Notes under the pieces: model-generated
What the model saw: only the letters and a program-made list of their open reading frames with translations
What the model was told of the DNA's origin: nothing
Database searches by the model: none
NCBI RefSeq assembly: GCF_000768555.3
Contig: NZ_KN293975.1
Location: 682,001-746,000 of the forward strand
Direction of reading: 5' to 3'
From: Roseovarius mucosus DSM 17069
GTDB lineage: Bacteria > Pseudomonadota > Alphaproteobacteria > Rhodobacterales > Rhodobacteraceae
Length of the DNA: 64,000 bases
In this document: positions 37,345 through 46,352 of the stretch, one piece after another
Layout: each line of letters starts with the position of its first letter
Position numbering within the stretch: position 1 is the stretch's first letter
Translations under genes and position numbers: made by a program

Positions 37345-38016
37345 TTAGGGGCACCAATGCACTGTGGCTCCCGCTAGCACGGCGGCAATCGGGGCCTCAA
37401 GGGGGCGCATATGCTGGGCGCGCTCTAACGCCGCCCGTTTTCGCGCGCCGGTGATCACCACATGCTTGCACAGCGCACCGTCCAGGACCCGCGCCGAGAG
37501 GGTGATGCGCGGCTCTTCCAGCCCCGGCGCGCGCATCGGCACGAGGATGGGCGCATCCTCGGCCAGCGCATCGGCGAGGCGGTCGGCACCGGGAAAGAGC
37601 GAGGCGGTGTGCATATCGGACCCCATGCCCAAGAGGCAGACATCAATCGGCAGAACAGGCGAGATGTTGGTTTCCAACTCGGCCAGCACGGCCTCTGGTT
37701 CCGGGGATTTGGCGTATAGTGGCAGGTATCGCGCCGCCGCTGCGCGGTCACGCAAGAGGCGCTCGCGCAGGAGGCGGGTGTTGGAGCGCAGGTGCACCTC
37801 GGGGCGCCAGCGCTCATCCGAGAGCAGGATGTCAACCCGGTCCCAATCGAGATCAAGGCCGCAGAGCCCGTCAAAGATCGGTCCCGGCGTGGTGCCGCCC
37901 GGCACGACAAACAGCACGCGGTCGCGGCTGCGCAGGGCGTTGCGCAGGTCTGTCGAGAGAACATCGACCAGCCCCATCGCGAGCATTTCGTCGTCTGCGT
38001 AATCCACAAAGGTCAT
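37345..38016 (-). CDS. pgl: 6-phosphogluconolactonase
   Basis: 223 residues of the DevB/NagB-like fold, hydrolysing 6-phosphogluconolactone. Visible family segments are FVVPGGTTPGPIFDGL and VDILLSDERWRP. The C-terminal KHVVITGARKRAALE region is also conserved. The start overlaps the zwf stop by 4 bp (ATGA), so the pair is translationally coupled. Confidence 0.96.
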   Translation of the reverse strand: MTFVDYADDEMLAMGLVDVLSTDLRNALRSRDRVLFVVPGGTTPGPIFDGLCGLDLDWDRVDILLSDERWRPEVHLRSNTRLLRERLLRDRAAAARYLPLYAKSPEPEAVLAELETNISPVLPIDVCLLGMGSDMHTASLFPGADRLADALAEDAPILVPMRAPGLEEPRITLSARVLDGALCKHVVITGARKRAALERAQHMRPLEAPIAAVLAGATVHWCP

Positions 38017-39467
38017 GGTCGTATCTCCCGCCAGCGGCGTCCATCGCGGTGCATGAGCATCAGCGCATCATCCGGTCCTGCCGAGCCCGTGGCATAGGCA
38101 AGGGGGGGTGCCCCCTCATCTTCCCAATCGGCGATGATCGGATCGGTCCAAGCCCAGGCCGCCTCGACCTCGTCGCCACGCATGAAGAGGGTCTGGTTGC
38201 CGCGGATCACATCCATGATGAGCCGCTCGTAGGCATCGGGAAAATCCGCCTCTTCCGGCCCCAGCGCCTCGGCAAAGGTCATGTCGAGGGGCACGTCAAT
38301 GAGGCGCATGCCGCCCGGCCCCGGTTCCTTGATCGTGACACCCAGTTCGATCCCCTCGTTGGGTTGCAGACGAATGGTGAGAATATTGCGGTGCCGCCCG
38401 GCATCGGCGCCAAAGATCGAATGGGGCGCATCCTTGAACACCACGGCGATTTCGCTGGCGCGGTCGCGCAGGCGTTTGCCGGTGCGCAGGTAGAACGGCG
38501 TGCCTGCCCAGCGCCAGTTGGATATATGCGCCTTCAGCGCCACGAAGCTCTCGGTCGTGCTGTCGCGGTTGCCCACCTGATTGCGATAGCCGGGTTGGGT
38601 GCCGTCGCCCTCATACTGACCGCGCACGACATTGCCCCGCGCCACCGGATCAAGGGCGCGGATGACCTTGAGTTTCTCGTCGCGCACGGCGTCGGGTTCG
38701 AATTTGGCGGGCGGCTCCATCGCGATGAGGCACAGAAGCTGCATCATGTGGTTTTGCACCATGTCGCGCATGGCACCGGATTTGTCATAGTAATCGCCGC
38801 GCCCGCCCACGCCCACGGATTCCGCCACGGTGATCTGGATGTGATCGACATATTGGCTGTTCCAGAGCGGTTCGAAGAGGACGTTGCCAAAGCGGATCGC
38901 CATCAGGTTCTGAACCGTTTCCTTGCCAAGATAATGGTCGATCCGGTAAATCTGACCTTCGGTGAAGTGCCGCGCCAGGGTGCGGTTGAGGTCACGCGCG
39001 GTGTCCAGATCGCGGCCAAATGGCTTTTCCACCACGATGCGGCTGAGGTCGTCGGCCATGCCGTGTTTGTGCAGGCGTTTGGCCAGATCGCCAAAGAGCG
39101 CGGGGGCGACCGAAAAGTAGAAGGCGCGGATGCGGTCAGGGCGCATGAGGGCGGCCAGTTGCTCCCAGCCTTCGGTGCCGCGCGCGTCAAGGGTGACGAA
39201 ATCGAGCAGGTCGAGAAAGGCGGTGAGATCCTTTTTGCGGGCCGATTCCTCGCCGCCGAATTCGGTGATCGCGGCACGCGCCATGGCGCGATAGCCGTCG
39301 CGGTCCATATCGCCGCGCGCGGCCCCGATCAGGCGCACATCGCCTTCGATCTGACCGGCGACAAAGCGCCGGAAGAGGGCCGGCAGTATCTTGCGCCGCG
39401 CCAGATCGCCGGTGCCGCCAAATATCACCAGATCGAAGGGATCGACCGGGATCACCCGAGAGGCCAT
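38013..39467 (-). CDS. zwf: Glucose-6-phosphate 1-dehydrogenase
   Basis: 484 residues. Oxidises glucose-6-phosphate with NAD(P). The coenzyme motif FGGTGDLARRKILPAL lies at about 14-29 and the active-site RIDHYLGKE motif at about 170-178. First gene of the zwf-pgl-pgi operon. The ATG at 39467 has AGGAG seven bases before it; an upstream open frame of 63 codons includes non-family sequence and is excluded. Confidence 0.97.
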   Translation of the reverse strand: MASRVIPVDPFDLVIFGGTGDLARRKILPALFRRFVAGQIEGDVRLIGAARGDMDRDGYRAMARAAITEFGGEESARKKDLTAFLDLLDFVTLDARGTEGWEQLAALMRPDRIRAFYFSVAPALFGDLAKRLHKHGMADDLSRIVVEKPFGRDLDTARDLNRTLARHFTEGQIYRIDHYLGKETVQNLMAIRFGNVLFEPLWNSQYVDHIQITVAESVGVGGRGDYYDKSGAMRDMVQNHMMQLLCLIAMEPPAKFEPDAVRDEKLKVIRALDPVARGNVVRGQYEGDGTQPGYRNQVGNRDSTTESFVALKAHISNWRWAGTPFYLRTGKRLRDRASEIAVVFKDAPHSIFGADAGRHRNILTIRLQPNEGIELGVTIKEPGPGGMRLIDVPLDMTFAEALGPEEADFPDAYERLIMDVIRGNQTLFMRGDEVEAAWAWTDPIIADWEDEGAPPLAYATGSAGPDDALMLMHRDGRRWREIRP

Positions 39468-39627
39468 GGCCTGTCTCCTTTGCTCGTCAATCGCCTGTTT
39501 TTCCGGCGCAACCCTTGCCCCTGCAACTCTAACATGTTGGGGCGTCTTCACAATGGCGTCAGAACGCTTCTCTTGCCAGATCGCGAGCGTTAGGTGAGAA
39601 AAGAAAAACAGCAAGGTGGATGACCTT

Positions 39628-40581
39628 ATGAAAGATACCGTCACCGGCCCGGCCAATCAGGGCAAGTTTCAGGACCCGGCGCGCACCGCCAAGGGTGAGG
39701 CGCGTGCCTCGGTGCCGCTGAGCCATCCCGAAACGCTGTGGTTCAACACCGGCACGCTGTGCAATATCGAATGCCGCAACTGTTACATTCTCAGCTCGCC
39801 CAGCAATGACGCGCTGGTCTACATCACCGAATCAGAGGTGCGTGACTATCTGGATCAGGTGCGTGAGCGGGGTTGGCCGCTGCGCGAGATCGCCTTTACC
39901 GGCGGCGAGCCCTTCATGAACCCCGAGATGATCGGCATGGCGCGGGCGGCGCTGGAGGCGGGGTTTGAGGTGCTGATCCTGACCAACGCCATGCGCCCGA
40001 TGATGCGCAAGACGATTCGGGAAGGCCTGTTGGATCTGGTCAAGGTCTGGGGCGGCAAGCTGAGTTTGCGGATTTCGGTCGATCACTGGTCCGAGGCGCT
40101 GCATGACGTCGAGCGCGGCGCGGGGGCCTTTGCCAAGACGCTGGAGGGCATGTGCTGGTTGCGGGACCATGGCATCCGCATGACCGTGGCCGGGCGCACT
40201 GTCTGGGGCGAGAGCGAGGCGGCATCGCGCGCGGGCTATGCCGCATTTTATGCGGAACATGGGTTCGAGATTGATGCGCATGATCCCGGCGCGACCGTTC
40301 TCTTCCCCGAGATGGACGAGGGGGCCGAGGTGCCCGAGATTACCACGGCCTGTTGGGATATTCTGGGCAAGCGGCCCGAGGACATCATGTGCGCCTCGTC
40401 GCGCATGGTGGTCAAGCGCAGGGGGGCGGCGCGGCCAGCGGTGGTGGCCTGCACGCTGCTACCCTATGCGCCCGAGTTCGAATTGGGCGAGACACTGGCC
40501 GAGGCCGAGCGCGACGTGGCGCTGAACCATCCCCATTGCACCAAGTTCTGTGTGCTAGGCGGGGCGAGTTGTTCGCGGTGA
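39628..40581 (+). CDS. Radical SAM protein of unknown function
   Basis: 317 residues. The iron-sulfur cluster binding triad is C45, C49, C52 (CNIECRNC), followed by the SAM-binding region AFTGGEPFMNPEM. A C-terminal cysteine set (CTKFCVLGGASC plus three single cysteines upstream) could bind a second cluster, as in SPASM-like enzymes, but the spacing is not the standard one. No peptide substrate or maturation partner is adjacent. The ATG at 39628 follows AAGGTGG by eight bases; a GTG four codons upstream is an alternative start. Confidence 0.82.
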   Translation: MKDTVTGPANQGKFQDPARTAKGEARASVPLSHPETLWFNTGTLCNIECRNCYILSSPSNDALVYITESEVRDYLDQVRERGWPLREIAFTGGEPFMNPEMIGMARAALEAGFEVLILTNAMRPMMRKTIREGLLDLVKVWGGKLSLRISVDHWSEALHDVERGAGAFAKTLEGMCWLRDHGIRMTVAGRTVWGESEAASRAGYAAFYAEHGFEIDAHDPGATVLFPEMDEGAEVPEITTACWDILGKRPEDIMCASSRMVVKRRGAARPAVVACTLLPYAPEFELGETLAEAERDVALNHPHCTKFCVLGGASCSR

Positions 40582-40674
40582 GGGGGTGGGCTGGCGTGTT
40601 GCTGACCTTGGCCGCAAGCGAAGGAGCCGCGTGGTGCCTGTCCGCCGGGTGGGCGCTGTAACCGGGTTGGCTGG

Positions 40675-40792
40675 CACTTTATGCCTGCCAAACACTTCCG
40701 CGCTTTCAGTGTGTTGAGACCTCGCAAAAGCGCCCGCCCGGTGGGGCGGACGGGCGCTGCGCGGCGGCGCGTGCCGCGCCTTGATTCCGCGC
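40675..40792 (+). repeat. Dispersed structured intergenic element, copy B
   Basis: Second copy of the element at 15549-15666, same orientation. CACTTTATGCC is at 40675-40685 and the GCGCGGCGGCGCGT-N-CCGCGCCTTG core at 40759-40792. Between them a hairpin AACACT/AGTGTG-TT and a strong GC-rich hairpin AGCGCCCG/CGGGCGCT (ending at 40760) are present. It fills most of the 256-bp gap between the radical SAM gene and the next gene, which holds no protein gene. Confidence 0.6.
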
Positions 40793-40837
40793 CTTGGAGA
40801 TTGGGGCAAACGTTCATTCCAAGCCCCTCAAGCCGCC

Positions 40838-41242
40838 TCACTCGCCCTTTAGCAGCCGGTCCGCCTTTTTGCGCACCAGCACCGAGCGCAGGTCGTGCAT
40901 CGCCAAGAGAAGCGCATCCGTCACCTGTTCGAGTTGGTCGTCGGTCGCCTTGGACTGCACCCAATGGGTTGTGGTGTTGAGGTAATCCACCGCGCGCAGG
41001 ATATCGTCGATGTCGCGGTATTCGACCAGCTTCAGCCGTTCTTCCATCCACGCGGTGATGGCGGTGATGTCGGCGTCGGACAGGGCGCGGTCGCCATGCG
41101 GCTTGATTTCGGACTTGCGGATATTGACGATGGCGATCTGTTCCATCTCGATCCGGCGCTGCCGGTTCTCGGTATCAACCCGAAACACGAAGGCCCCGTT
41201 TTCACGGACCCTGAAATAATAATCCGGCAGATCGCCCGCCAT
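40838..41242 (-). CDS. Conserved hypothetical protein downstream of the aspartate aminotransferase gene
   Basis: 134 residues, soluble, without a recognised family. The N-terminus (DLPDYYFRVRENGAFVFRVD) looks like a short beta-sheet unit. The rest is helical and charged, with a possible coiled coil (DDQLEQVTDALLLAMHDLRSVLVRKKADRLL). It begins 8 bp after the aminotransferase stop, so the two form an operon. The ATG at 41242 is preferred since the longer frame reads through the upstream gene's end. Confidence 0.65.
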   Translation of the reverse strand: MAGDLPDYYFRVRENGAFVFRVDTENRQRRIEMEQIAIVNIRKSEIKPHGDRALSDADITAITAWMEERLKLVEYRDIDDILRAVDYLNTTTHWVQSKATDDQLEQVTDALLLAMHDLRSVLVRKKADRLLKGE

Positions 41243-41250
41243 CCGTCCCC

Positions 41251-42510
<1,260 letters not shown>

Positions 42511-42538
42511 TCAAGCCCGATCACTGGAAAGGAAGACG

Positions 42539-42940
42539 ATGACCGCAGACAACACCGACGGCTGGTTCGATCCCGAGGCCACCACCTTTGGCGACCGCGT
42601 GACAGGTGCGCGCGAGCGCGCAGGCATGAGCCAGGCCGATCTGGCGAAACGGTTGGGCGTCAAGCTCAAGACGTTGAAGGCCTGGGAGAACGATCTGTCG
42701 GAGCCGCGCGCCAATAAGTTGTCGATGATGGCGGGGATGCTCAATGTCTCGCTCTTGTGGCTCTTGTCGGGTGAAGGCGAGGGACCGGGCGCGCCCGAGA
42801 TGGGCGAGTTGTCGCGCGACGTGATCGATATGCTGACCGAAATCCGCGACATCCGCGCGCAGATGACCCGGGCGACCGACCGTCTGGGACGGTTGGAAAA
42901 GACCCTACGCGCCAAGTTGCGGGAAGAAGCCGGTGAGTGA
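42539..42940 (+). CDS. XRE-type helix-turn-helix protein
   Basis: 133 residues. The DNA-binding HTH is at about 19-73 (RERAGMSQADLAKRLGVKLKTLKAWENDLSEP shown by its key turn). The C-terminal part is a coiled coil (MLTEIRDIRAQMTRATDRLGRLEKTL in part), likely for dimerisation. It overlaps sdhE by 8 bp, so the two are translationally coupled; this neighbour order is seen in other Rhodobacterales. Target genes unknown. AAGGAAG lies before the ATG. Confidence 0.87.
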   Translation: MTADNTDGWFDPEATTFGDRVTGARERAGMSQADLAKRLGVKLKTLKAWENDLSEPRANKLSMMAGMLNVSLLWLLSGEGEGPGAPEMGELSRDVIDMLTEIRDIRAQMTRATDRLGRLEKTLRAKLREEAGE

Positions 42941-43229
42941 GGCCCCTGTCGAGGCACCGGGCGGCGCTGATGAGCCGCCCGCCCACCGGATCAAGCGCCT
43001 GCGCATGCGCGCGATGCGCCGGGGGATCAAGGAAATGGACATCATCCTGAGCCGCTATGCCGAAGCGCGGCTCGAGGTGATGGACAAGGCCGCATTGGAC
43101 GGGTTCGACGCGCTGTTGTGCGAGAACGATCAGGATCTCTATCAATGGGTGACGGGTCAAGCCGCGCCGCCTGCGCGCTTCGCGCCCCTGGTGGCAGAGA
43201 TTGCGGCAGAGGCCAGCGGCGGAAAGTAG
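42933..43229 (+). CDS. sdhE: Succinate dehydrogenase assembly factor 2 (FAD assembly factor)
   Basis: 98 residues. Helps attach FAD covalently to SdhA. The defining RGxxE motif is present as RRGIKEMD (about residues 29-36), followed by the five-helix DUF339 pattern (LLCENDQDLYQWVTGQ). The N-terminus is slightly extended and acidic. It starts with GTG inside the end of the XRE gene (GTGAGTGA), so it relies on coupled translation. The sdh operon is not in this window. Confidence 0.93.
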   Translation: MSEAPVEAPGGADEPPAHRIKRLRMRAMRRGIKEMDIILSRYAEARLEVMDKAALDGFDALLCENDQDLYQWVTGQAAPPARFAPLVAEIAAEASGGK

Positions 43230-43289
43230 ATCGCATTTTAGGCGGTTTCGTCGCGATTTACCGAATGTTCGGGTTTTTGCCAGATGGTC

Positions 43290-43311
43290 CCGTGCGAGCA
43301 GTATCGCACGG
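43290..43311. promoter_or_regulatory. Perfect inverted repeat over the MarR gene ribosome binding site
   Basis: CCGTGCGA (43290-43297) and TCGCACGG (43304-43311) form a perfect 8-bp inverted repeat with a 6-bp spacer. The right arm touches GGAG (43310-43313), the Shine-Dalgarno of the regulator gene that starts at 43320. It may be an autoregulatory operator or, in RNA, a hairpin that hides the start site. Confidence 0.6.
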
Positions 43312-43319
43312 AGACCGAC

Positions 43320-43820
43320 ATGAGCTATCACAGCCCCCTCGCGACGAGCGCCGTTCAGAGCGCCTTTATCAGCAGTTACCTTGACGCTTTGTCGCTGGTG
43401 GAACGCCTGCACCGGCTATTGCTGGATGTCATCAAGGATGAGTTCGAGCGCGTGGGCGTGTTGGAAATCAACGCGGTGCAGGCGCTCTTGCTTTTCAACA
43501 TCGGCGACCACGAGGTGACGGCGGGTGAATTGAAAACGCGCGGTTATTACCAGGGCAGCAATGTCAGCTACAATCTCAAGAAGCTGGTGGAGATGGGATA
43601 TATGCACCATCAGCGCTGCGAGGCGGATCGCCGGTCGGTCCGGGTGCGGCTGACGGAAAAGGGGCGCACGATCCGCGATCTGGTTGGCGATCTCTTTGCC
43701 CGCCACGCCGAGGGGTTGGAGGCGCGCGGTGTTCTTGGCCCCGATGGGATCGACCAGATTACCGCCTCCTTGCGCCGGGTGGAGCGGTATTGGACGGATC
43801 AGATCCGCTATATCTATTGA
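43320..43820 (+). CDS. MarR-family winged-helix regulator
   Basis: 166 residues. The winged helix lies at about 40-125, with NAVQALLLFNIGDHEVTAGEL and the recognition helix in NVSYNLKKLVEMGYMHH; the wing carries CEADRRSVRVRLTEKG. Flanking helices form the dimer interface. Size and sequence resemble the LdtR-type regulators of Rhizobiales, which control a cell-wall L,D-transpeptidase, but no such gene is adjacent. A perfect palindrome covers its ribosome binding site, consistent with autoregulation. Confidence 0.88.
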   Translation: MSYHSPLATSAVQSAFISSYLDALSLVERLHRLLLDVIKDEFERVGVLEINAVQALLLFNIGDHEVTAGELKTRGYYQGSNVSYNLKKLVEMGYMHHQRCEADRRSVRVRLTEKGRTIRDLVGDLFARHAEGLEARGVLGPDGIDQITASLRRVERYWTDQIRYIY

Positions 43821-44491
43821 GGCAGGGCGCCAAGCATGAGATCGTTGATCTCACGATACAGCTTGCGCGACATGGCGCGCTCGAAATCCTCGAAACCTTG
43901 GGCGATTTCGAGAAAGGCCCCCGGCCCGAAGAGCACCTCTCGCTGGTAATATTGGGTGACCTGCGGGTCGTGCCCCTCGATCACGAGGCCGTTGACGGTG
44001 ATGTCGTCAAACGGAAAATGCTTGTAGGCGAGCGCCGGGCCGAAGCCCTGATTGTTGATCCCGTCACCCGAGACGTCGATCACCTGCCGATCGCAGCGGG
44101 GCGCGCGCGCCATCAGCGCCGCGCCATAGCCCAGCGCCGAGCCGAGGCCGGTGGGGTAATCGCTGGTCGAGCGCTGCATGCCCGCCAGCACCGCCACCGC
44201 GCCCGTTATATCGGCGTCAGAGCGCAGAAAGGTCCAGTCGAGATGCAGCCTGTCCTGAAAGCGGCCGCTCCACTCATAGACCGCCAGCGCCACATCGCCC
44301 GTGCCGCCACGCAGGATGGCATCGCGGATCTCGGGCGCATCAAGGGCCGAGGCGAGGCCCACCCGTTGCAGGGCATATTCGGCCTCATCGACCGAAGAGG
44401 ACACATCGAGGGCGAGCACCAGCGCAAGGCGGCAGGCGCCTTGGGCCGGGGCCGCGAGAAGTGCGGCCGCAAGAAGGGCAGCGAGCCTCAC
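43814..44491 (-). CDS. DUF1194 periplasmic protein with von Willebrand A-like fold
   Basis: 225 residues with a signal peptide ([19 protein letters not shown]). The mature domain begins with a MIDAS-type metal motif, LDVSSSVD (DxSxS), and continues as a vWA-like domain (VIDVSGDGINNQG). Likely binds a divalent metal and a partner protein outside the cytoplasm; the role is unknown. I place the start at the GTG 44491 because GTGA overlaps the stop of the glyoxalase gene by 4 bp and yields a clean signal peptide. Its end overlaps the convergent MarR gene by 7 bp. Confidence 0.8.
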   Translation of the reverse strand: MRLAALLAAALLAAPAQGACRLALVLALDVSSSVDEAEYALQRVGLASALDAPEIRDAILRGGTGDVALAVYEWSGRFQDRLHLDWTFLRSDADITGAVAVLAGMQRSTSDYPTGLGSALGYGAALMARAPRCDRQVIDVSGDGINNQGFGPALAYKHFPFDDITVNGLVIEGHDPQVTQYYQREVLFGPGAFLEIAQGFEDFERAMSRKLYREINDLMLGALPQ

Positions 44492-44916
44492 CAATGGCCG
44501 ATATTCTCCATGCTGGTCCAAGGCTCTGCCGGGGGCAGGGCGTCACCCTCTTGCAAAAGCTCGACCGAGATGTTGTCGGGGCTGCGGACAAAGGCCATAC
44601 GCCCGTCGCGCGGCGGGCGGTTGATGGTGACGCCATTGTCCATCAGGTGCTGGCAGAGCTCATAGATATTGCTGGTTGCATAGGCGAGATGGCCGAAATG
44701 GCGGCTGTCCGAGGGCAGGCCTTCGTCGCCGTCCCAGTTATAGGTCAGTTCCACCGGGCAGTCCTCTTGTCCTTCGGGGGCCATGAACACGAGCGTGAAG
44801 CGCCCGCCCTCGTTGTCCCAGCGGCGGGTTTCCTTGAGCCCAAGAAGGGCAAAGAACCGCTGCGTCGCCTCAAGGTCTTTGACCCGAACCATCGTGTGCA
44901 GATATTTGATGCGCAT
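44488..44916 (-). CDS. gloA: Lactoylglutathione lyase (glyoxalase I) of the VOC family
   Basis: 142 residues. Converts the hemithioacetal of methylglyoxal and glutathione to S-lactoylglutathione. Probable metal ligands are H7, E56, H76 and E119, all at the expected places in the two beta-alpha-beta-beta-beta repeats. GGAGG lies six bases before the ATG at 44916; an ATG two codons upstream overlaps that site and is less likely. The gene is translationally coupled to the DUF1194 gene. Confidence 0.9.
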   Translation of the reverse strand: MRIKYLHTMVRVKDLEATQRFFALLGLKETRRWDNEGGRFTLVFMAPEGQEDCPVELTYNWDGDEGLPSDSRHFGHLAYATSNIYELCQHLMDNGVTINRPPRDGRMAFVRSPDNISVELLQEGDALPPAEPWTSMENIGHW

Positions 44917-44995
44917 GGTCATCCTCCGTGATTGCAATGGGTCGGAGGATAGTGGCGCGTGCGCCGGTGTCGAGGGCAATCTGGGGCGCGGTGGC

Positions 44996-46351
44996 TCAGA
45001 ACTCGGACCGGATACCGAGGGTGATCGAGGTTTCCTCGACGTCGAAGCGGCTGATATTGGAGTCGCTGCGTTCGCTGGTCACGGTGAGGGTGGGGACAAA
45101 GCCCATGTAGCCCCAGTCGTTGAACGTGGCTGTGACGCCGCCGAACACGGATCGGTCGTCACGCCCGCCCGGCACGCTGATAAAGCCGACCTGATAGCTG
45201 GAATAGTCCAGCTGGCTAAGCCCAAGCGAAAATTCGAGGCTGGCGGGGCCGATGTCGCGGCCCAGCTGATAGCTGGCAATGCCGGTCCATTGATCCGAGG
45301 CGCGGTTGATGCCGTTGCTGTCGGTGTCGCGATATTGCACCTGAAAGCCGATCTGCGCGCCACTCTCAAGGGTCAGGCCGACCCCGGCAAAGCCGCTGGC
45401 AACAGTGCTGTCGGCGCCGCGCGCGCTCTCGTAGTGTTGATCCTCGAAGCTGCCACCAAAGCTCAGCATCAGGCGGTCGGTCAACCGGTGATGGCGCGTG
45501 GCGCCGACCCGTGCGAAATCATAGAGCGGATTGTCCGCATACCAGACGCGCCCGCCGTCGAGGTCGAATTTCCATGTCACCGCTGCGCTCGTGCCGCGCA
45601 GATATTGGGTCAATCCCAGTTCCGCGACCGTCGAGGAGAGGTCATCGCCGCTCAGCCCCGGCACGGAGTCTGAAATATCGACCCGCCGGGCGTTGACGCG
45701 GGCACGCGCCCGTGTCTCGCGCCCGTCGCTTTTGGCAAGGCGGTAGGAGAGGGCGGCTTGCGCCGTGGTGATCCAGCCCGAAAGCGCCTGTGCCGAGGGG
45801 CTGAGCGTGCCCACCACCGGCACGCCGTCGATCACGTTGAGCGGGCTGTTGGCCCCGTTGTTCACATTGTCCGAGGGGGTTGTGGAAAAGCGGAAATCGA
45901 ACCGCAACGGGTTGCGCGCGCGCACGTTCTGAAAGGCGGTGACGGTCTGGGCGCGGGCCACCTCATCGGGGGCGTGATCGACCGCGCGGCGCAGCCAGAA
46001 TTGCGAGCCGGTGAATCTGTCATCCGCAAAGCTGAGTTGGGCCGCGAGATTGGCGGCCTGAAAGCGCTGATCGTCCGTCTTGGCATGCCAATAGGCGAGG
46101 GCCGCTTTCTTTTCGGCGGCCCCATAGGCCTTGGCCTGAGCGAGGGCCAAGGCCTGATAATAATGCGCGCGGGGGTTGCGGCGGTCGGCCTGCAAGAGAC
46201 CTTTGCTGAGGTCATAGGCCAAGCGCGGCTGACCTGCGCCCAGGGCTTGGGCCGCCAGCGCATCGGCCTGGGCTAGGGTGAGGTTGAGTTGATCGCCATG
46301 TGCGGCAAGGCCCATGACGATCAAGACGAGACTGGCACAAAGACGCCGCAT
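44996..46351 (-). CDS. Slam-type outer-membrane lipoprotein translocon (type XI secretion)
   Basis: 451 residues. A signal peptide (MRRLCASLVLIVMGLAAHGD) precedes a helical TPR-like domain (about 25-150, with repeats such as RNPRAHYYQALALAQAKAYG). A long C-terminal beta-barrel domain of the DUF560 type follows and ends in phenylalanine (GIRSEF), as outer-membrane barrels do. This is the architecture of Slam proteins of Neisseria and Acinetobacter, which move lipoproteins or related proteins across the outer membrane. It starts 1 bp after the stop of a lipoprotein gene with a TbpB-like C-terminal motif, its likely cargo. Family assignment is firm; substrate pairing is inferred from the gene order. 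Confidence 0.82.
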   Translation of the reverse strand: MRRLCASLVLIVMGLAAHGDQLNLTLAQADALAAQALGAGQPRLAYDLSKGLLQADRRNPRAHYYQALALAQAKAYGAAEKKAALAYWHAKTDDQRFQAANLAAQLSFADDRFTGSQFWLRRAVDHAPDEVARAQTVTAFQNVRARNPLRFDFRFSTTPSDNVNNGANSPLNVIDGVPVVGTLSPSAQALSGWITTAQAALSYRLAKSDGRETRARARVNARRVDISDSVPGLSGDDLSSTVAELGLTQYLRGTSAAVTWKFDLDGGRVWYADNPLYDFARVGATRHHRLTDRLMLSFGGSFEDQHYESARGADSTVASGFAGVGLTLESGAQIGFQVQYRDTDSNGINRASDQWTGIASYQLGRDIGPASLEFSLGLSQLDYSSYQVGFISVPGGRDDRSVFGGVTATFNDWGYMGFVPTLTVTSERSDSNISRFDVEETSITLGIRSEF

Positions 46352-46352
46352 G

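Noticed and set aside
40464..41051. Plus- and minus-strand open frames across the copy B element
   Set aside because: Arg- and Gly-rich translations without a ribosome binding site; the similarity to frames in copy A is explained by the DNA repeat itself.
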